From NCBI RefSeq assembly GCF_964019385.1, contig NC_088644.1, positions 37,193,442 through 37,257,441 of the forward strand: a stretch of DNA of 64,000 bases. The letters are read 5' to 3'. This DNA comes from Sycon ciliatum. Its lineage: Eukaryota; Porifera; Calcarea; Leucosolenida; Sycettidae. The notes under the pieces are model-generated. The model worked only from the letters and a program-made list of their open reading frames with translations, made no database searches and was not told the origin of the DNA. Below are positions 23,045 through 53,257 of this stretch, piece by piece (position 1 is the stretch's first letter; the number at the start of each line of letters is the position of its first letter). The translations under genes and the position numbers were made by a program.

Positions 23045-24160
23045 GCGGTCAACACACACACACACACACACACCCCGGGCACTGAAGACCACCTCCCAAT
23101 CGGCTCCAACCTTGCCTCATTCGCCGACGACACAACCCTATACGCCGAAATTGCAACTCTCGCTGCTGTTCCTGACAACGCTAGAGTACTCCAGGCTACT
23201 CTTGACCTAGTATCCAGTTGGGGCTCGGATTGGAAAGTGCAGTTCGAGCCAGCCAAATCTCAGGCCCTTACAATTTCCCACCATCGTCGGGACTGGCCAA
23301 TACCCCCCCCCCCCCCCCCCCATTGTCTTCTGTTCAATGGAACTCCTGTCGAGGAGCAGCCCTCCATCAAAGTACTCGGCGTCACGTTTGACCATCAGCT
23401 AAAATTCAGCCAGCATATCCGAACTGTTGTAGTCCGAGCAACGCAGAGACTTGGAGCCTTGCGCAAGGCATTTCACTTGGTGGCTATTCCTGCCCGACTT
23501 CGACCCTACAAAGCCTTTGTCCGGCCGGTTATGGAGTACTGCCCAATCGTCTGGATGGGGGCAGCTCCTTCCCATTAGAAGCGGCTGGCCTGGACTGGGT
23601 GCAGGAGCGAGCCATCAAGGCAATACATCCGCAATGCTGGCTTCCTAGCCTCATAATTCGCCGCACCATCGCTGCCCTCTGCCTCCTGTATAAAGCCCTT
23701 TGCGATAGTTCTCCCTCTCTTCTCTCGAGAATGGCTCCACTCCCGACACACCAGCCCAGGACCACACGCCTCACCCGCCAGGCTGTACGACTATCCACCG
23801 CGCATCCCCATCAGTTACAGAATGTTCTTCCCGCAAATTCCCGAACAATGTGAGCCGAGCCTTTCCCCACTCCGTCATCCCAATTTGGAACCAGCTGCCT
23901 TCCTCTATCATTCCCCACCCATTTCACCCAAAGAACATCCAAAAGTTCAAGGCAGCAGCTTTATCACCATCTCCTCAGAACGAACTGGCACTGGGCCACT
24001 CATAGCATACGCGTGTAAGAGGGTACAGTGTCCTACCCTGTTTGGACATAATCTCTCCTCACAGACAGTCTCCTCTTGAATTTAAAAGTCTAACATGGTT
24101 CACACCAAATACTCAACTTATTCTTTTGCCCAAAACAAAACAAAACAAAACAAACTACAC
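23045..24160 (+). mobile_element. Broken non-LTR retrotransposon (Jockey-like reverse transcriptase fragment)
   Basis: The frame at 23036-23578 has reverse-transcriptase motifs: SFADDTTLYAE (catalytic DD), then VLGVTFDHQLKFSQHI and VMEYCPIVWMGAAPSH. It stops at TAG 23576-23578. The homologous product continues in shifted frames (VQERAIKAI and RRTIAALCLLYKALCD within about 23599-23760; later WNQLPSSI-type sequence). An (AAAAC)n tail lies at about 24133-24152. It is 5'-truncated just before the YADD region, contains a C16 run inside the ORF, and is inactive. Confidence 0.85.
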
Positions 24161-24384
24161 GCTATAGCTGCATGCAGTTCTGTCACATCTTGGAAATGCC
24201 TCAAGGTGTGTTGGCTGGCGTTTGCTTACCGCCATTTTTACGGACTTTAATACAGTATGAAGCCTTCAAGGAGTGATCTTTACCAGACCTTTGCATTTTA
24301 GAGAGTGGTGTGTTGGTTGGCATGTCACATGACTGTATTAACCACCATTACTCTACTAAGGGAATTGTGTGTTGCTCCCTACGT

Positions 24385-24652
24385 GGGAACTTGCGCTATT
24401 CATGCCGACTTGAATTCTCACTTGACTGACACACGACTGCCATCCGGAGCACACGAGAAGTCCATCGAACCTTCGACTCGGCAAACCTGCAGGAAAGCAC
24501 CACTCTCTGCTCAATACACAGTGTTTCGGGGAATTCACCCCTCATCAGTTGAGCTTGAGTATGCTGAGGAAGATTGTGTCTGAAGAGCACCACTTATATA
24601 GTGCTCTCCAGGCACAAATATCACCAGGGATACAAACTTACAGAGACGCTCC
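24385..24652 (-). repeat. Dispersed repeat copy B (partner of 724-1010)
   Basis: Reverse-complement relative of 724-1010. It shares ctcaagctcaactgatgag and tttgccgagtcgaaggttcg blocks. Confidence 0.75.
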
Positions 24653-24659
24653 GTCTCAA

Positions 24660-27600
24660 TAGTATTTTAACTATTCCTGATGAATATTGTAGCCTATTTA
24701 GCTCGTACTCCCTGTACCGATGAGGTCTTTATGACCAAAACAGCTTGCTGTCTACAGCATTGAATATATCGCTGAACTTTAAAAGTCTTTCCCAGTCTGA
24801 GCAGTTTTGATTCAGCAATAACGTTAAGTGTAGGCAGCTGGTAAACTGTAATGTGGGAAGCAGCAAATCATGTGCTGACTTCTGTGACTGAATTGGGACA
24901 TGGTCGGAGAGAGCTGTGTCTCTAGCAAACCACATTGTAGATGCACACACTTACTGCAGTACATGTACCGGTACATTGACAGTTTGTACTGTAGTTTTCG
25001 AGCATGTACATCATGACACATGTATACAATTAGTACTTCATGACAGTATCCCGGTCAGTAGGTCTGCTGTAGCTGATCACGTGGCCATATAGGGTATTAC
25101 TGCTACTGTGTTCTAGGAACATACAATGTAGCAATCATGATGTCTGGCTTATCTGTAGTGGTACATGTACTAGTATGTTCGTGCTTGTAGTTGTGCGACC
25201 ATGAGGCAGATCCTCAATCTTGGCCTGTACGACCATGATGCGGATCCACAATCTTGGCTTGTACGACCATGAGGCAGATCCACAATCTTGGCTTGTACGA
25301 CTATGAGGCAGATCCACAATCTTGGCTTGTACGACTATGAGGCAGATCTACAAGGCTGGCTTGTACGATGACAATACATGTCCATTGTAGTGCAGTGTGC
25401 TCCGAAAGATAAGAAGATGGAGACGACAAAGACCACACTGTATAACATATCCAATGTCGCCTTTTTTGGCTACAACTGACAGTACACGCGGTCAAGCTGC
25501 ATCCACACGCCTTACGATGTATCTTATCCCTATGTTCTCTCAGACACCACTGCTAGTAGTCCACTGTAGTACATTGTATCCTCGTCTATGCCCTGCAATT
25601 GTAGCAGTAGTGCGGTTAAGTTAACACCTAGCAAGGTATATGTCGCAACCGCATTTGGCCGGTAGCTGCTCAGAAGTAAAGGTGGTATTAAACGAAGACG
25701 CCCATGTCACTCCTATTGTATATGTTCATGTACGGGTGGTAGTGAAGAACATGGCTTTTGATTCTCACTTGGAGGCTTAAACGGCAATAGCTGCTTTATC
25801 GATGGAAGGGGAGAGCGGTCACAATTGGAAATACAGGATAAACGTCCTAGTTCCTGGCGGTATGCATGAACATTGAACAGTGTGATATGCAGTGTCACTT
25901 TCAGTTGTATATTACTCAATGAACATGACCGAATGCACACTGTAGATGGCTATGATTGTGTAGATTTCGTATTGGAGGAGCATGCTCAGAAAGCTGGGCA
26001 GAAATGTCTATTCTTGATATGGTGCACCAGGCAGTTGGCACCCACAAGCATCCGCTACATGTATTGTGAGAGCGTGCTACTAAAGTCAAGAATGGTTCTG
26101 GTGTGCTTGTATTGCATCTCGGGTTCTCAATACATGTACATGTATTCCGCTCGGCTTCATATGCCATACCTGTGCTTTTTTCTAATCTCCTTATGTGGTC
26201 TGATGATTGGTTTTGGCCATGAAACTCTGACTCAGTCTGAGTAACAACGAAAACAGCCCTATTTTACTTCCTTTTGTGTGCCTCTTGTGTCTTGTGTATT
26301 TCACTCGTGTATATGCACGCATTGTTGACCGTCGGGCATCGTCACTATAATCTTGCGATTTCTCTCCACACATTATTACACCGGGCCTCTTGTTTCTTAC
26401 CATGTCCAAGAAAACACAGAAAAATGGTTTCCTCCACGGGCCTTCGCCCAGGAGGGGAGAAGGATTTCATTTTGTATGGCATCCCCAAGGGTACCTCAAG
26501 CTACATGTATGCCTACACGCCGTTTAGTCATCACTGATTGTAGACAACGACAGTTGAACTGGAGCCGAGGAGGAACATCACACACATTATTATGTTCAGA
26601 CGAAGAAGGCTGGGTGGCGTATACATGTACTGTTCAGGGGATAAACATGTCAGAATGAGAGCCTTATGAGAGCCTTATGCCAGTTATGGCACGTGGAACA
26701 AAACTAAAAAGTAACTCACTTTCAGCAGCGGTCCACCCCAGCCGAAACTGAATCAGTGCATGTGATCGGGTGAGGAGCAGTACTAACCCTAGCCTGTACG
26801 CCTCCCTGGTCTTTAAACCTAGGTAACTAACTTGTTGGAGGCTGTGCACCGGAAGGCTGCGGCAAGCTGCACTGATAACGTTAAGAATAGCAGAGTCCTT
26901 CCAGGCAGGATGCAGGGGAAAGTAAGTATTAGTTAAAAATACCCGCACTCCGCTGTGAGTCTGTGACCATAAGCAGTATCCACTGGCACTGGCTGAGGAC
27001 TGTGAGGTCAGGGAGTCAAAGGGGGAGTGTGGTGTGGTAGGCAGGCTACAGACACTGTACAATGTCAATGTACTTGAATACAACCCTACTTGCAATTACA
27101 CACCAACTGACAGTATACTCGGGCCAGATATCACTGCTAATCAGTGAGATTGGCGGCGATCACATTGAACAATAGTCGACACCCGGGGCCTGCAAGCTTG
27201 ATGTGCAGTCACTTAGTGCTTCGTAGGAGCATACGGTCTACTTGGTCTACAGGATTCAGTTGTGGCTATCTCTAGTATCACCGTTTCACTGTCGACATTG
27301 CCATTGGCTGCGCGATGTGTAGGACCATCAACTGGATTTGTACACGACAACGCTGCCCTGCCGTCCAACACTGTGACGTATTGTCAGAGTTCACTGCCCT
27401 ACATGCACACTGCACTGGTCACAGGTTCTGCTGAGCGCTGTAATCATGATGGGATATACCAGGGTACAACAATTATTATTTACATGATTGTGGGGTAGAC
27501 CTGAACTGAAGTCTAAAGACTAAACAGCACGACAAGAACCATGCAGCATGAATTGTACTTGTAGATCCACTGGTGTAGTCTTGCAGACAGAAGGTATCCT

Positions 27601-29290
27601 ACCCGTCATTCCCGGGCACTGTCTCAGTATACAGCATGACTGTAGAGGCTACCACGTGACGTCGTTCAGTGGTCAAAGAACCGACAAGATCAACGGAATA
27701 CAATCATGTTGATTTACATGTACATGTAGATCATGAAAATACACGCAAGAACTTGCCAAGGAGGTTTTAGACTGCTCAGCGATCATTTAAAGACAGGCTC
27801 ATGGACGTGTTGATGGAGGTGAATAGAGTTCATCGAGCTCGGCACTTAACGCCTATATGTCAGGGTAATGACCAGGAACGCTTCTTCATTTCTGTCAAGA
27901 GATGTACGTATATGCCCTCATTGACCTAGCTGCATGATCAGATAGATCCCCTGTGAAGGGTGTGTGTGATAACTTTGACGCTGATGGAGCTGGTCATGAA
28001 AAGCGAACGACCTAGATCCGATAGCCCTTACAAAGCAGCCATGCTACACTGCTGACAAAACTGAAAGTCGACATTCTATCAAAACACGGCGATGTTCCAT
28101 GGCCGTCCAGCCGTGCTCCATCAAATGCTCACCTCGATTTGTTGTGACTGATCGTCCATCCAGCGAGCAGTTAGTGATTATTGCTTGGGCTTTATGTAAC
28201 GACATTCGGCTTCGCACACCGGCGTAGAGAACATGTTGACAGGATGCTAAAGAGCGAAGCGTTACTGAATACTGTCCAGCAGTAAGCTGATGCAACTTGG
28301 GACGTTACCAGTTGTGTAACTTAGGCAGAGATTGAGATGCAGTATAGGCGATGGTGCGGAGACTCCTGTAGCAGCCGGCCTCTCCACACCGCACTAAACC
28401 ATCGGTGAACGTGTATTTACAGTGCTCGCGCACGGCATTGCAGCCAAGCCGAACACGAACGTAGATCTACGCATGATCGTGGTCTCTAGTCCAGGCCAGA
28501 GCAAAGAGTAGGCCATAGCCCATAGGCATAGGTCTACGCCAGGGAGTCTTGGAAAACCACGACTCCGTGCAGAAAGCCGTAGTCGAACTGCTGCTACCTT
28601 GATGGTACGGCAATAACCAATCCCGGTTATCGCCGTGCGTCTGTGGTGGGAAGCTGCTGGCGGTGGCTCATCATGCATCACATAATGTGATGTAGTCAGC
28701 GAGATCGTTCGTCCTATCAGTCTATCACTAGCGGTGTGTACGCTCAGGCTATGCTACTAGTACCACCGTCATGATTTGTCGAGGCGTATGTTGCAGTGAC
28801 TGGCCAACTAACTTTACTTGTAGAAGGACAGCAACGTTTGGAGAAACGCCGCTCAAGCAACGTTGATGACGCGAGCACAACACGGATGCTACACCATTCG
28901 CCGTAGATTCGCCGTGCCGAGTGGTGCATGTACTGTACCTCCTGGTTTGGCATACGACTTCACGGCCGTTTATGCCGCTACAACTTTCATGCGCACGTGT
29001 TCGAGTCGGTGACTCGATGGTCGGATGGCGAGTGCGAAAGGGCTAATAAAACCGTCCATAGCACAAGAAATGTAGTCAATTGTAACAAGTTGAACTTGTG
29101 GAAAAATAATTACCGAAGTCACAGAGCTCGATGTCTGTTTCTCCCCTTTGCCTTAGAACCGATTTTGTCGTGTGTACCTTGGAAACCGGATGCGCGCCAC
29201 TCTCTACTGGTCCCATTTGCAGAGAGATAGAGGGAGGGACAGAAAGGTCGTGTTACTCAAGCTCTGATTCAGAAGGTTGTTGTAACGTTT
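24660..29290. other. Gene-poor stretch; nothing coding recognised
   Basis: The longest frames (for example 143 residues on minus at 26664-27095) show no domain and no codon or splice pattern I trust. The only clear structure is the 34-bp minisatellite at 25192-25375. Confidence 0.45.
25192..25375. repeat. 34-bp minisatellite, about five units
   Basis: Repeat unit begins gtacgaccatgaggcagatc and ends atcttggctt, with a period of 34 (for example 25227 and 25261). Units differ by single substitutions such as ccatga/ctatga. Confidence 0.9.
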
Positions 29291-29296
29291 GCTGCC

Positions 29297-31051
29297 ATGA
29301 CGCCATCCCTAGGAAAAGCCAGTCTCTCGCTATGGAACATTATCTCACCAACGTGCTCGGACAAATCAATGGCCACCTCGTCGCCCAGGTCCGCAGCATC
29401 CGGCTCTGCATTGCGTCCAGTCGGTGCGTGCAGACAACTTTCCGTGTCGGACAACTGCCTGAGCTCAGCATGTAGTACACCACACATGCTGCAGCAGATG
29501 AAACGCTGCAACGGGACAAGCAGCCCCAGCTCCGCGGCGGCTCAGCCCGCGGAGAAAGCCCTGATGGCAGGCTGGGTCACGAAGCTTGTTGGCGGTCGAC
29601 TCAAGACATGGCGACGCAGATTTCTCGTTCTGGACAGGCACGGTACCCTATCAATGTACTCGAGTAAGAAAGACGCTAGCCAAGGCAAGAAACCCACGGA
29701 CGTCCTGATAGCCAGTAACGTTCGCAGTGTGGTGAAACGCCAGCGGGCAGAAGGTGGCCCCTGGCCTCCGGGAACGAGCGTTGATGTCTGCATACAAGTG
29801 AATGTGTTGAAGGGAAGACCACACTCTGTCGTGTGCGACTCCAAGGCGGAGTGCGTCGAATGGTTACGGAAACTGTCACCGTTCGCCGGCAATCCGCGTG
29901 CAGCCCTGGCAAGTACCAGCGGCAGTGATGACGTCGTGTCTGATACCGCAAGTCATTGCTCTCGACGGGACTCTCTGAATCACGCAGTACAATCCCCACC
30001 CAAACCCAGTGCGACCAGCTGGAGCACAACAAGACAATGCACATCGGACCCTTGCTCATACGGACTGCATGGCTACTCCAGTATTCCGCCAGCGGATCGA
30101 GAGTGCTATCTGAAATGGCTGAAAGTGGCCGAGCTGACGCTGCGCCGCTTCGAGAAGATCTGCCGTCTTCCGCAGTGCTCCATGTCGCTGGAGTGCAACA
30201 TGGAATGGATGTATCATCACACGCCACTGGATGACCAGCCGCGACTGGGAGAGTTCATATTCGGTGACTATCCAGATGAGCTGCTGCATAACCTGGCACC
30301 ACTACTGGAGCACCCCGTCGGACGTGCCCTACTCCTCAGCCAAATGCCCGCATCCAAGATCAGCATTGTCTACGAAACCAACCAGATCAAGCACCAACCA
30401 CCGCACGACGTAAGGCAGCATAAAGGCTCTCTTGTACTATCGATCGATCCTCGGCGCCTCGGCAAGGAGATGACGAGTGTCGGCCTGTCTTTCCTGGACA
30501 GTTCCAGAGTGTCACGATCCCAGCTCATCAGATCCGAGTACTGCGGCAACGTTGTCTTTGTCAACTACCTTGCGGCTGTCGACATCCTGAACCGGGAGCA
30601 GCACTTTGCCGCCAAGTGTGCAGAGCTCAAGCGCACCGCCTGCTGGCCACAGGAGGAGAAGATACGCGTCAGCTGCTTGTGGTACGACATAGAGGCCGCA
30701 GTGTTATCACATCCTGGAGGCGGCTTTGCCAAGGCGAGAATGCTGGGCCATATCGTCTTCGACGGCGTAATTGGTCCGGTCTTGGAGCAGCTTCTTGACC
30801 TGTGCAGCAGAGATGAGAGCTGGCAGACTAGTACATCTCTCTACTACAAGCTATCCAGGAAGGGTATCGTAGTGGAAGTGAATCGGCCCAGATCACCGAC
30901 TTTACCGGACACGGATCAGCCGATCAAGTTCCAGGATGGCTACTTGTATTTGCGCCCGACTGCTGGCCAGCTCGCTCACAGCACGTTTGACGAAGTCGTC
31001 AGCAGCTTTGACCTGGGCAGCATGGTAACGCACAACGAAACCATTGTCTGA
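29297..31051 (+). CDS. PH-domain protein of unknown function
   Basis: A 584-residue single-exon frame from ATG 29297 to TGA 31049-31051. The first 85 residues are Ser/Ala-rich and low in order. Residues 89-197 form a pleckstrin-homology domain: AGWVTKLVGGRLKTWRRRFL is the typical first strand pair with basic residues, and the closing amphipathic helix contains the expected Trp (ECVEWLRKL). A Ser-rich linker (200-265) follows. The 310-residue C-terminal part (from about ADRECYLKWLK) is well ordered in appearance but matches no domain I know. PH domains usually bind phosphoinositides or proteins at membranes. No catalytic role can be assigned. Confidence 0.75.
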   Translation: MTPSLGKASLSLWNIISPTCSDKSMATSSPRSAASGSALRPVGACRQLSVSDNCLSSACSTPHMLQQMKRCNGTSSPSSAAAQPAEKALMAGWVTKLVGGRLKTWRRRFLVLDRHGTLSMYSSKKDASQGKKPTDVLIASNVRSVVKRQRAEGGPWPPGTSVDVCIQVNVLKGRPHSVVCDSKAECVEWLRKLSPFAGNPRAALASTSGSDDVVSDTASHCSRRDSLNHAVQSPPKPSATSWSTTRQCTSDPCSYGLHGYSSIPPADRECYLKWLKVAELTLRRFEKICRLPQCSMSLECNMEWMYHHTPLDDQPRLGEFIFGDYPDELLHNLAPLLEHPVGRALLLSQMPASKISIVYETNQIKHQPPHDVRQHKGSLVLSIDPRRLGKEMTSVGLSFLDSSRVSRSQLIRSEYCGNVVFVNYLAAVDILNREQHFAAKCAELKRTACWPQEEKIRVSCLWYDIEAAVLSHPGGGFAKARMLGHIVFDGVIGPVLEQLLDLCSRDESWQTSTSLYYKLSRKGIVVEVNRPRSPTLPDTDQPIKFQDGYLYLRPTAGQLAHSTFDEVVSSFDLGSMVTHNETIV

Positions 31052-31053
31052 GA

Positions 31054-31999
31054 CATACGTGTCAGCTTCTCGCGTTTTTACTGGTCTGCACATATCCACT
31101 ACAGAACTCTCAAGGTGTAGACTCTACATTACGACTGTGTTTGAGGAAACGCGGTCCATGTGACCTATCACATAGTATTTTTTGCTCCCAGGAAAAACGT
31201 CTATTAAAAAGTGCATTTGGTAGAGAATCTACTAGATCATCTGAAAGGCATACCATGTTTTTCCAAACGCACTACTCTGTACCATGCACCTGCACTACCA
31301 TGCACCTGCACTGCCATGCACCTGCACTGCCATGCACCTGCACTGCACGGTGGAAGTTACTAAACCGTGTAGCAAATTGCATGACACGCTTTTTGAAATA
31401 ATTATAACGATTCTATTCCATGGCATTGCCCTGAGTGACCTCTATATGTACTTATCAACCACAGCTTACTGCTTTTATATAGAATTTGATACTTTTAGTA
31501 CAATGAGATATTTTTAAAATCATTTTGGATCTAATTACCATTCATGAGTTTATAAAGAATTATCGTGATTTAAAAGAAAGTTTAACGAGTACTTGTAGAA
31601 GTCTCGATGTTCAAAATTTAATTCAACACTGAACCAGAGTGTTCTGTAAATACAGTGAACATGTCCGCCCGTGCTCTCCATGACCTGATCACGGTGCGGG
31701 ACTCTACGTGGCTTTGTCTGCTGGATAACGGTGCTGGCTGTGTTGTCTGTTACGATTGCACTGCAAGCTCGCCAACCCAAAAGTAATAGAAGCACTGAAA
31801 ATCCCATTGTCGGCCACCTCACTTGAATAGTCCACTAGTATCACTTGCCAGGCAGCATAGGGAATGTCTCCTCAAGCAGTAACCTACACGTACTGCAGCC
31901 ACTAGATGCAGAAACAGGCATACCATGGCTGGATTGGGCACGGTACACAAGGGGGATGGAGCCGGGGGAGTACCCAATAACTGTTATGGTCACCAAATG
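31054..31999. other. Intergenic, no gene seen
   Basis: Holds a short 17-bp tandem repeat (ccatgcacctgcactgc, about 31281-31348) and AT-rich sequence between the PH-domain gene and the 3' end of TMTC. Confidence 0.5.
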
Positions 32000-49758
<17,759 letters not shown>

Positions 49759-49950
49759 GACCAGATGATCATGGAAGGGTCAGATTCCGGAACGCATGCC
49801 CCAGGGCGAAGAACAATTCATTGCCACAAGACCACGTTACATGACATTGTATTTACATGCAGCAAATATTTTGTTTATGGTCGCTAGCTGCATGCTGAGG
49901 TTTTTCACTTCATTTTATCCACTGGGTCCGGGTGCACTTCGGAAATCCCC

Positions 49951-49961
49951 CACGTGATTGG
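49951..49961. promoter_or_regulatory. E-box plus CCAAT box upstream of TMTC
   Basis: cacgtgattgg, which on the minus strand is an inverted-order CCAAT followed by CACGTG, about 195 bases upstream of the TMTC start. Composite USF/NF-Y-type site by sequence only. Confidence 0.4.
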
Positions 49962-49964
49962 CAA

Positions 49965-50842
49965 GAGGCGATAAAAGCAACCGTCTGCCTCTAGCTCTGT
50001 GGCTGTGTGTGTGTGTGCACAGCTAGCTAGCTCTGCAGATTCAATGTTTACCTGGCTGTAGCCTTTACTTGTACAAGTAAGTTGTAGCCTATGTTACAGT
50101 TAGGTGATTGTGTTGACTTTCATTGAAGAACAACCTCTTGACAGTCTTGTGAATCACGTGAGCTAGTGTTGTTATCGGAGGGCGCTCGAACAACTCAAAG
50201 CTCCCCTGCATCTGGCCCCTGCATCCTGTACCATGTAGACTACATGGCTGTACTTCAAAGTACCTTTTTTTTAAAAGAAGTTTAGTAGGTCTTGTCATGT
50301 TGGCTTGGGTTGGCCAAGAGCTCTGCTCTGCTCAGGGCGCTGGACGTATGCACCTCAGCAATAGTCGGCAGTGTCAGATAACATGATTGTTGAGTGGTGA
50401 CAAAGAGGTAGCGACATGTGTACACAGTGACAGGCTGTGTGCTGAGATTCTCTATTGCTCTAGATTGCCCAGACTTTGGGAAAGATCAGTTTGTCTAGTG
50501 CGACAGTGAGTCGTCAAATACCAGTAGTAGTACAGTACTTTGAAAACCATTCCCTGGTCTAGTGCCCCAGAAATAATTTGCTGAATTATACAGATGGGAA
50601 CCGGAACCATCCACGAATGTGCATCATTCATGATGTGGTCATGAGTGTATTAAGTACTATTAGTTTACAGAACGTATTGGCAGCAGCCAGAGTCCTGTCA
50701 CAGAGCATGCAGCCCTGAACTTACTGCACAAAAACAAAAGAAAGGGCATTTGATTGGAGGACCCAACATTTTGTTAACCTTAAACTGAGATGAGCCTATT
50801 GCTGGCGTAAAACCTGTTTAAAGATTGCTGTCATGTCCGTGG
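49965..50842. other. Intergenic, no gene seen
   Basis: Between the TMTC 5' end and the FASTK-domain gene 3' end. It contains a short fragment (about 50511-50530) sharing agtcgtcaaatacc with the hAT ends at 53.9 and 55.9 kb. Confidence 0.45.
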
Positions 50843-53257
50843 TTACTGCATTGGTTGCGTGTGGGAGAGCAATGCATCGGCAAGCTGCTTTTGGAATAGA
50901 CCGTAAGCTTGATCAGGGCTGGCAAGCTGGAACTGTTCCACGCAAACCGGCAGCGCAACGTAGCCCAATGACTGCAACTCGACCAGGGAGAACAACGCAC
51001 TGCTTACGACATGGCGAGTGTCTACAGAGAGGCCGGATTTTAATGATGATGACGATGGTGATGACGATGATGATGGCTCGTTCATCACAGCAAAGTGACA
51101 CGCATTCAACAGGACAATGGCCACGGCATGCACGTCACAGCCGATGAACTCGGCCTGGTTCAACGTCAAGCCAGCTCGGCCCAAGAGAACGTCTTTGCTG
51201 ACCGGCGAGCCATCGGTGTCGGTGCATAGAAGAACAGGGACGGGAACGCCGCTGCGGGTACTGACATGAGTGACGACGGAATCACAATCCCTGTAACTCT
51301 CCAAACATTGCCAAAGGCTTACCGGTATGGTTGATGCCAGCGACGGCGAGGGAAGCAGTTCCTGTGTGATATGAGCAGGAATGCCGGAGACAAGAGCGCC
51401 GTTGAGTAGCAACCGCAGTTCCACCTCCTGTTGCCGCAAGACAAGCAAGTCGCCAGAGGCAGGCAATGCCGGCGACATACACCGTTGCATTGTTGCATAT
51501 AGACATGCGGCTACTGACAAGGCCAGGTCACCGTTGGTGCGCTTCACAACCAACGAGAACCATGACCGATCCTGCGAGAGATGAATGATTTCCGTGCAGT
51601 ACCTGCTGAGAAAGTCCCGTGCCGGCTTGTAGCCGTACACGGCCAGAGTGAATGCGACCTGGTGCAAACACTCTGGGATACGATCTGTGCCACACTGCCC
51701 TAGATACTTGAGACCTAGCTCAAGAGCACGTTGCAGAACACACGCAACCAAATCGCCGGGCAGGCGTAGCCTTCGGAGAGAAACACACAGCTTCGGGAAC
51801 ATGTCTGGTCGCTGGGAGAAGTGACCCGGGGCTAGCGACGACAGCCACTTCCTGGCATGGCAGTGGGCTTCTTGAAGCGGGTGATGCAGCACAAGCGCTG
51901 TGCAATCATCCCGCATACTATAGTGCGGGCGCTGCTCAGCAATGCAAGCAATGGATGAAAGCAAGTTTATTTGTCCCACTTCGGCAACAAAGTGGATCTT
52001 CTGGAGGGCCAGCATAGCCAGGGTATTCGATAGCGGCTCGCTGCGGATGCCCGAAACTGCCAGAAATTCCAGCAGCTGAACTACATGATGTGCAGCATAC
52101 CTATCCAAATGGTTCTGTACTGTTGCCAGGGCTTTCTCCGTGAGCTCACCACAGGCACTGTTCAGATCAGGCCGGGCAGATGCCAGGATGCTGATGGAAC
52201 GCAGCGAATACAAGAGATCCGTAGCACTCCGTTCCTCAACCACAATCCCTCCTAGCCGGGCCAGCCAATCAGCAGACACTTGGTGAGAAAGGAACTGAGC
52301 TCCGTACCGGAGTGCGATCCGAACACCCGAGCTGCTCATGGATCCCACTACCTTACCAATGATAGCCGTCAGCTGAAGGCTAGAGGGATGCGAGCAGGCA
52401 TCGTAGCAAAAGCAGAGCAGGGCAACGTTGTCTGCATCCAGGCTGGCTGCACGTGAGCTCAGAAACTGGTCCAAACCGCAACAGAACTGCTTTGCACGTG
52501 GACTATCATAAATTACGCAACAAGCACGAGCAGTTATCAGAGCCTGCTCCACAGTCAAGCTCTTGATACGACCGCTCAGCGTTGTCGCCAGTAGTTCCAA
52601 TAGCGGCCCGCCGTCCGGAATGATGTCAAAGTTGCGCTGAATAGCTTCACTGAGGTAGACAGAATACTCCACTTTCCCTATATCTAGCCTGCCACTAAAG
52701 TGTAGCAAGAATCTTGATAGAAGCGGGCTGCAATGGTGAGGACTGACCGTCAGAGCAGCCCATAGAAAATTAGTTGCCTGATCAACATCATTCAACTTGC
52801 AAGACTTCATGTACTCCGGTAACTGTTGAACAAGACTACAGAAGTTTGGCATGGCTGGGGAGCTGCTGTTGGCCTTGCCCCGGCGTGGCAAGTATTCGCC
52901 AGTGGTGACTGACACAGTACGATTATCCACCAACAGTGTCTTGGCGCAGGTCATCATTACCGCCTCCACTGTGGATGGTGCGAATGTGTGGAGACCACGC
53001 TCCAGCATGCATGCAACCACCGTGTCCTTCATAGGTCGTGGTACAGTGCCGGCCGTCGAGGACCACAGATCCTGCGACAAGTTCCCATCGCGTAAGTATT
53101 CAGCAAGAATAGCTGCACTACCCCAGTCTCCAGTCGACGACGATGCATGACGCAAGACACTGCCAATCCATGGTCGTTGTAAACGGCTATGACCAACTGC
53201 TCTCGGACCAGATACTGCAACTGCCCGTCCAACGAGACAAAACAGCTTGATGAGCAT
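50843..53257 (-). CDS. FASTK/RAP-domain mitochondrial RNA-binding protein
   Basis: A single-exon frame. I start it at ATG 53257, giving 804 residues, because the in-frame sequence upstream lacks ATG back to a stop. The N-terminus (MLIKLFCLVGRAVAVSGPRA) is basic, hydrophobic and free of acids, fitting a mitochondrial presequence. The middle is a long run of helical repeats of the FAST_1/FAST_2 style. The C-terminal 110 residues resemble a RAP domain: a conserved strand (FIGCDVHAVAIVLLN), a Ser-rich insert of about 15 residues, then LVELQSLGYVALPVCVEQF and a final helix. FASTKD proteins process or stabilise mitochondrial mRNAs and rRNA. Paralogue identity is not assignable, and the overall match is by pattern, not search. 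The poly-Ser insert inside RAP is unusual. Confidence 0.72.
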   Translation of the reverse strand: MLIKLFCLVGRAVAVSGPRAVGHSRLQRPWIGSVLRHASSSTGDWGSAAILAEYLRDGNLSQDLWSSTAGTVPRPMKDTVVACMLERGLHTFAPSTVEAVMMTCAKTLLVDNRTVSVTTGEYLPRRGKANSSSPAMPNFCSLVQQLPEYMKSCKLNDVDQATNFLWAALTVSPHHCSPLLSRFLLHFSGRLDIGKVEYSVYLSEAIQRNFDIIPDGGPLLELLATTLSGRIKSLTVEQALITARACCVIYDSPRAKQFCCGLDQFLSSRAASLDADNVALLCFCYDACSHPSSLQLTAIIGKVVGSMSSSGVRIALRYGAQFLSHQVSADWLARLGGIVVEERSATDLLYSLRSISILASARPDLNSACGELTEKALATVQNHLDRYAAHHVVQLLEFLAVSGIRSEPLSNTLAMLALQKIHFVAEVGQINLLSSIACIAEQRPHYSMRDDCTALVLHHPLQEAHCHARKWLSSLAPGHFSQRPDMFPKLCVSLRRLRLPGDLVACVLQRALELGLKYLGQCGTDRIPECLHQVAFTLAVYGYKPARDFLSRYCTEIIHLSQDRSWFSLVVKRTNGDLALSVAACLYATMQRCMSPALPASGDLLVLRQQEVELRLLLNGALVSGIPAHITQELLPSPSLASTIPVSLWQCLESYRDCDSVVTHVSTRSGVPVPVLLCTDTDGSPVSKDVLLGRAGLTLNQAEFIGCDVHAVAIVLLNACHFAVMNEPSSSSSPSSSSLKSGLSVDTRHVVSSALFSLVELQSLGYVALPVCVEQFQLASPDQAYGLFQKQLADALLSHTQPMQ

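Noticed and set aside
25192..25375. CRISPR-like array
   Set aside because: Units are directly contiguous with no unique spacers; it is a minisatellite in animal DNA.
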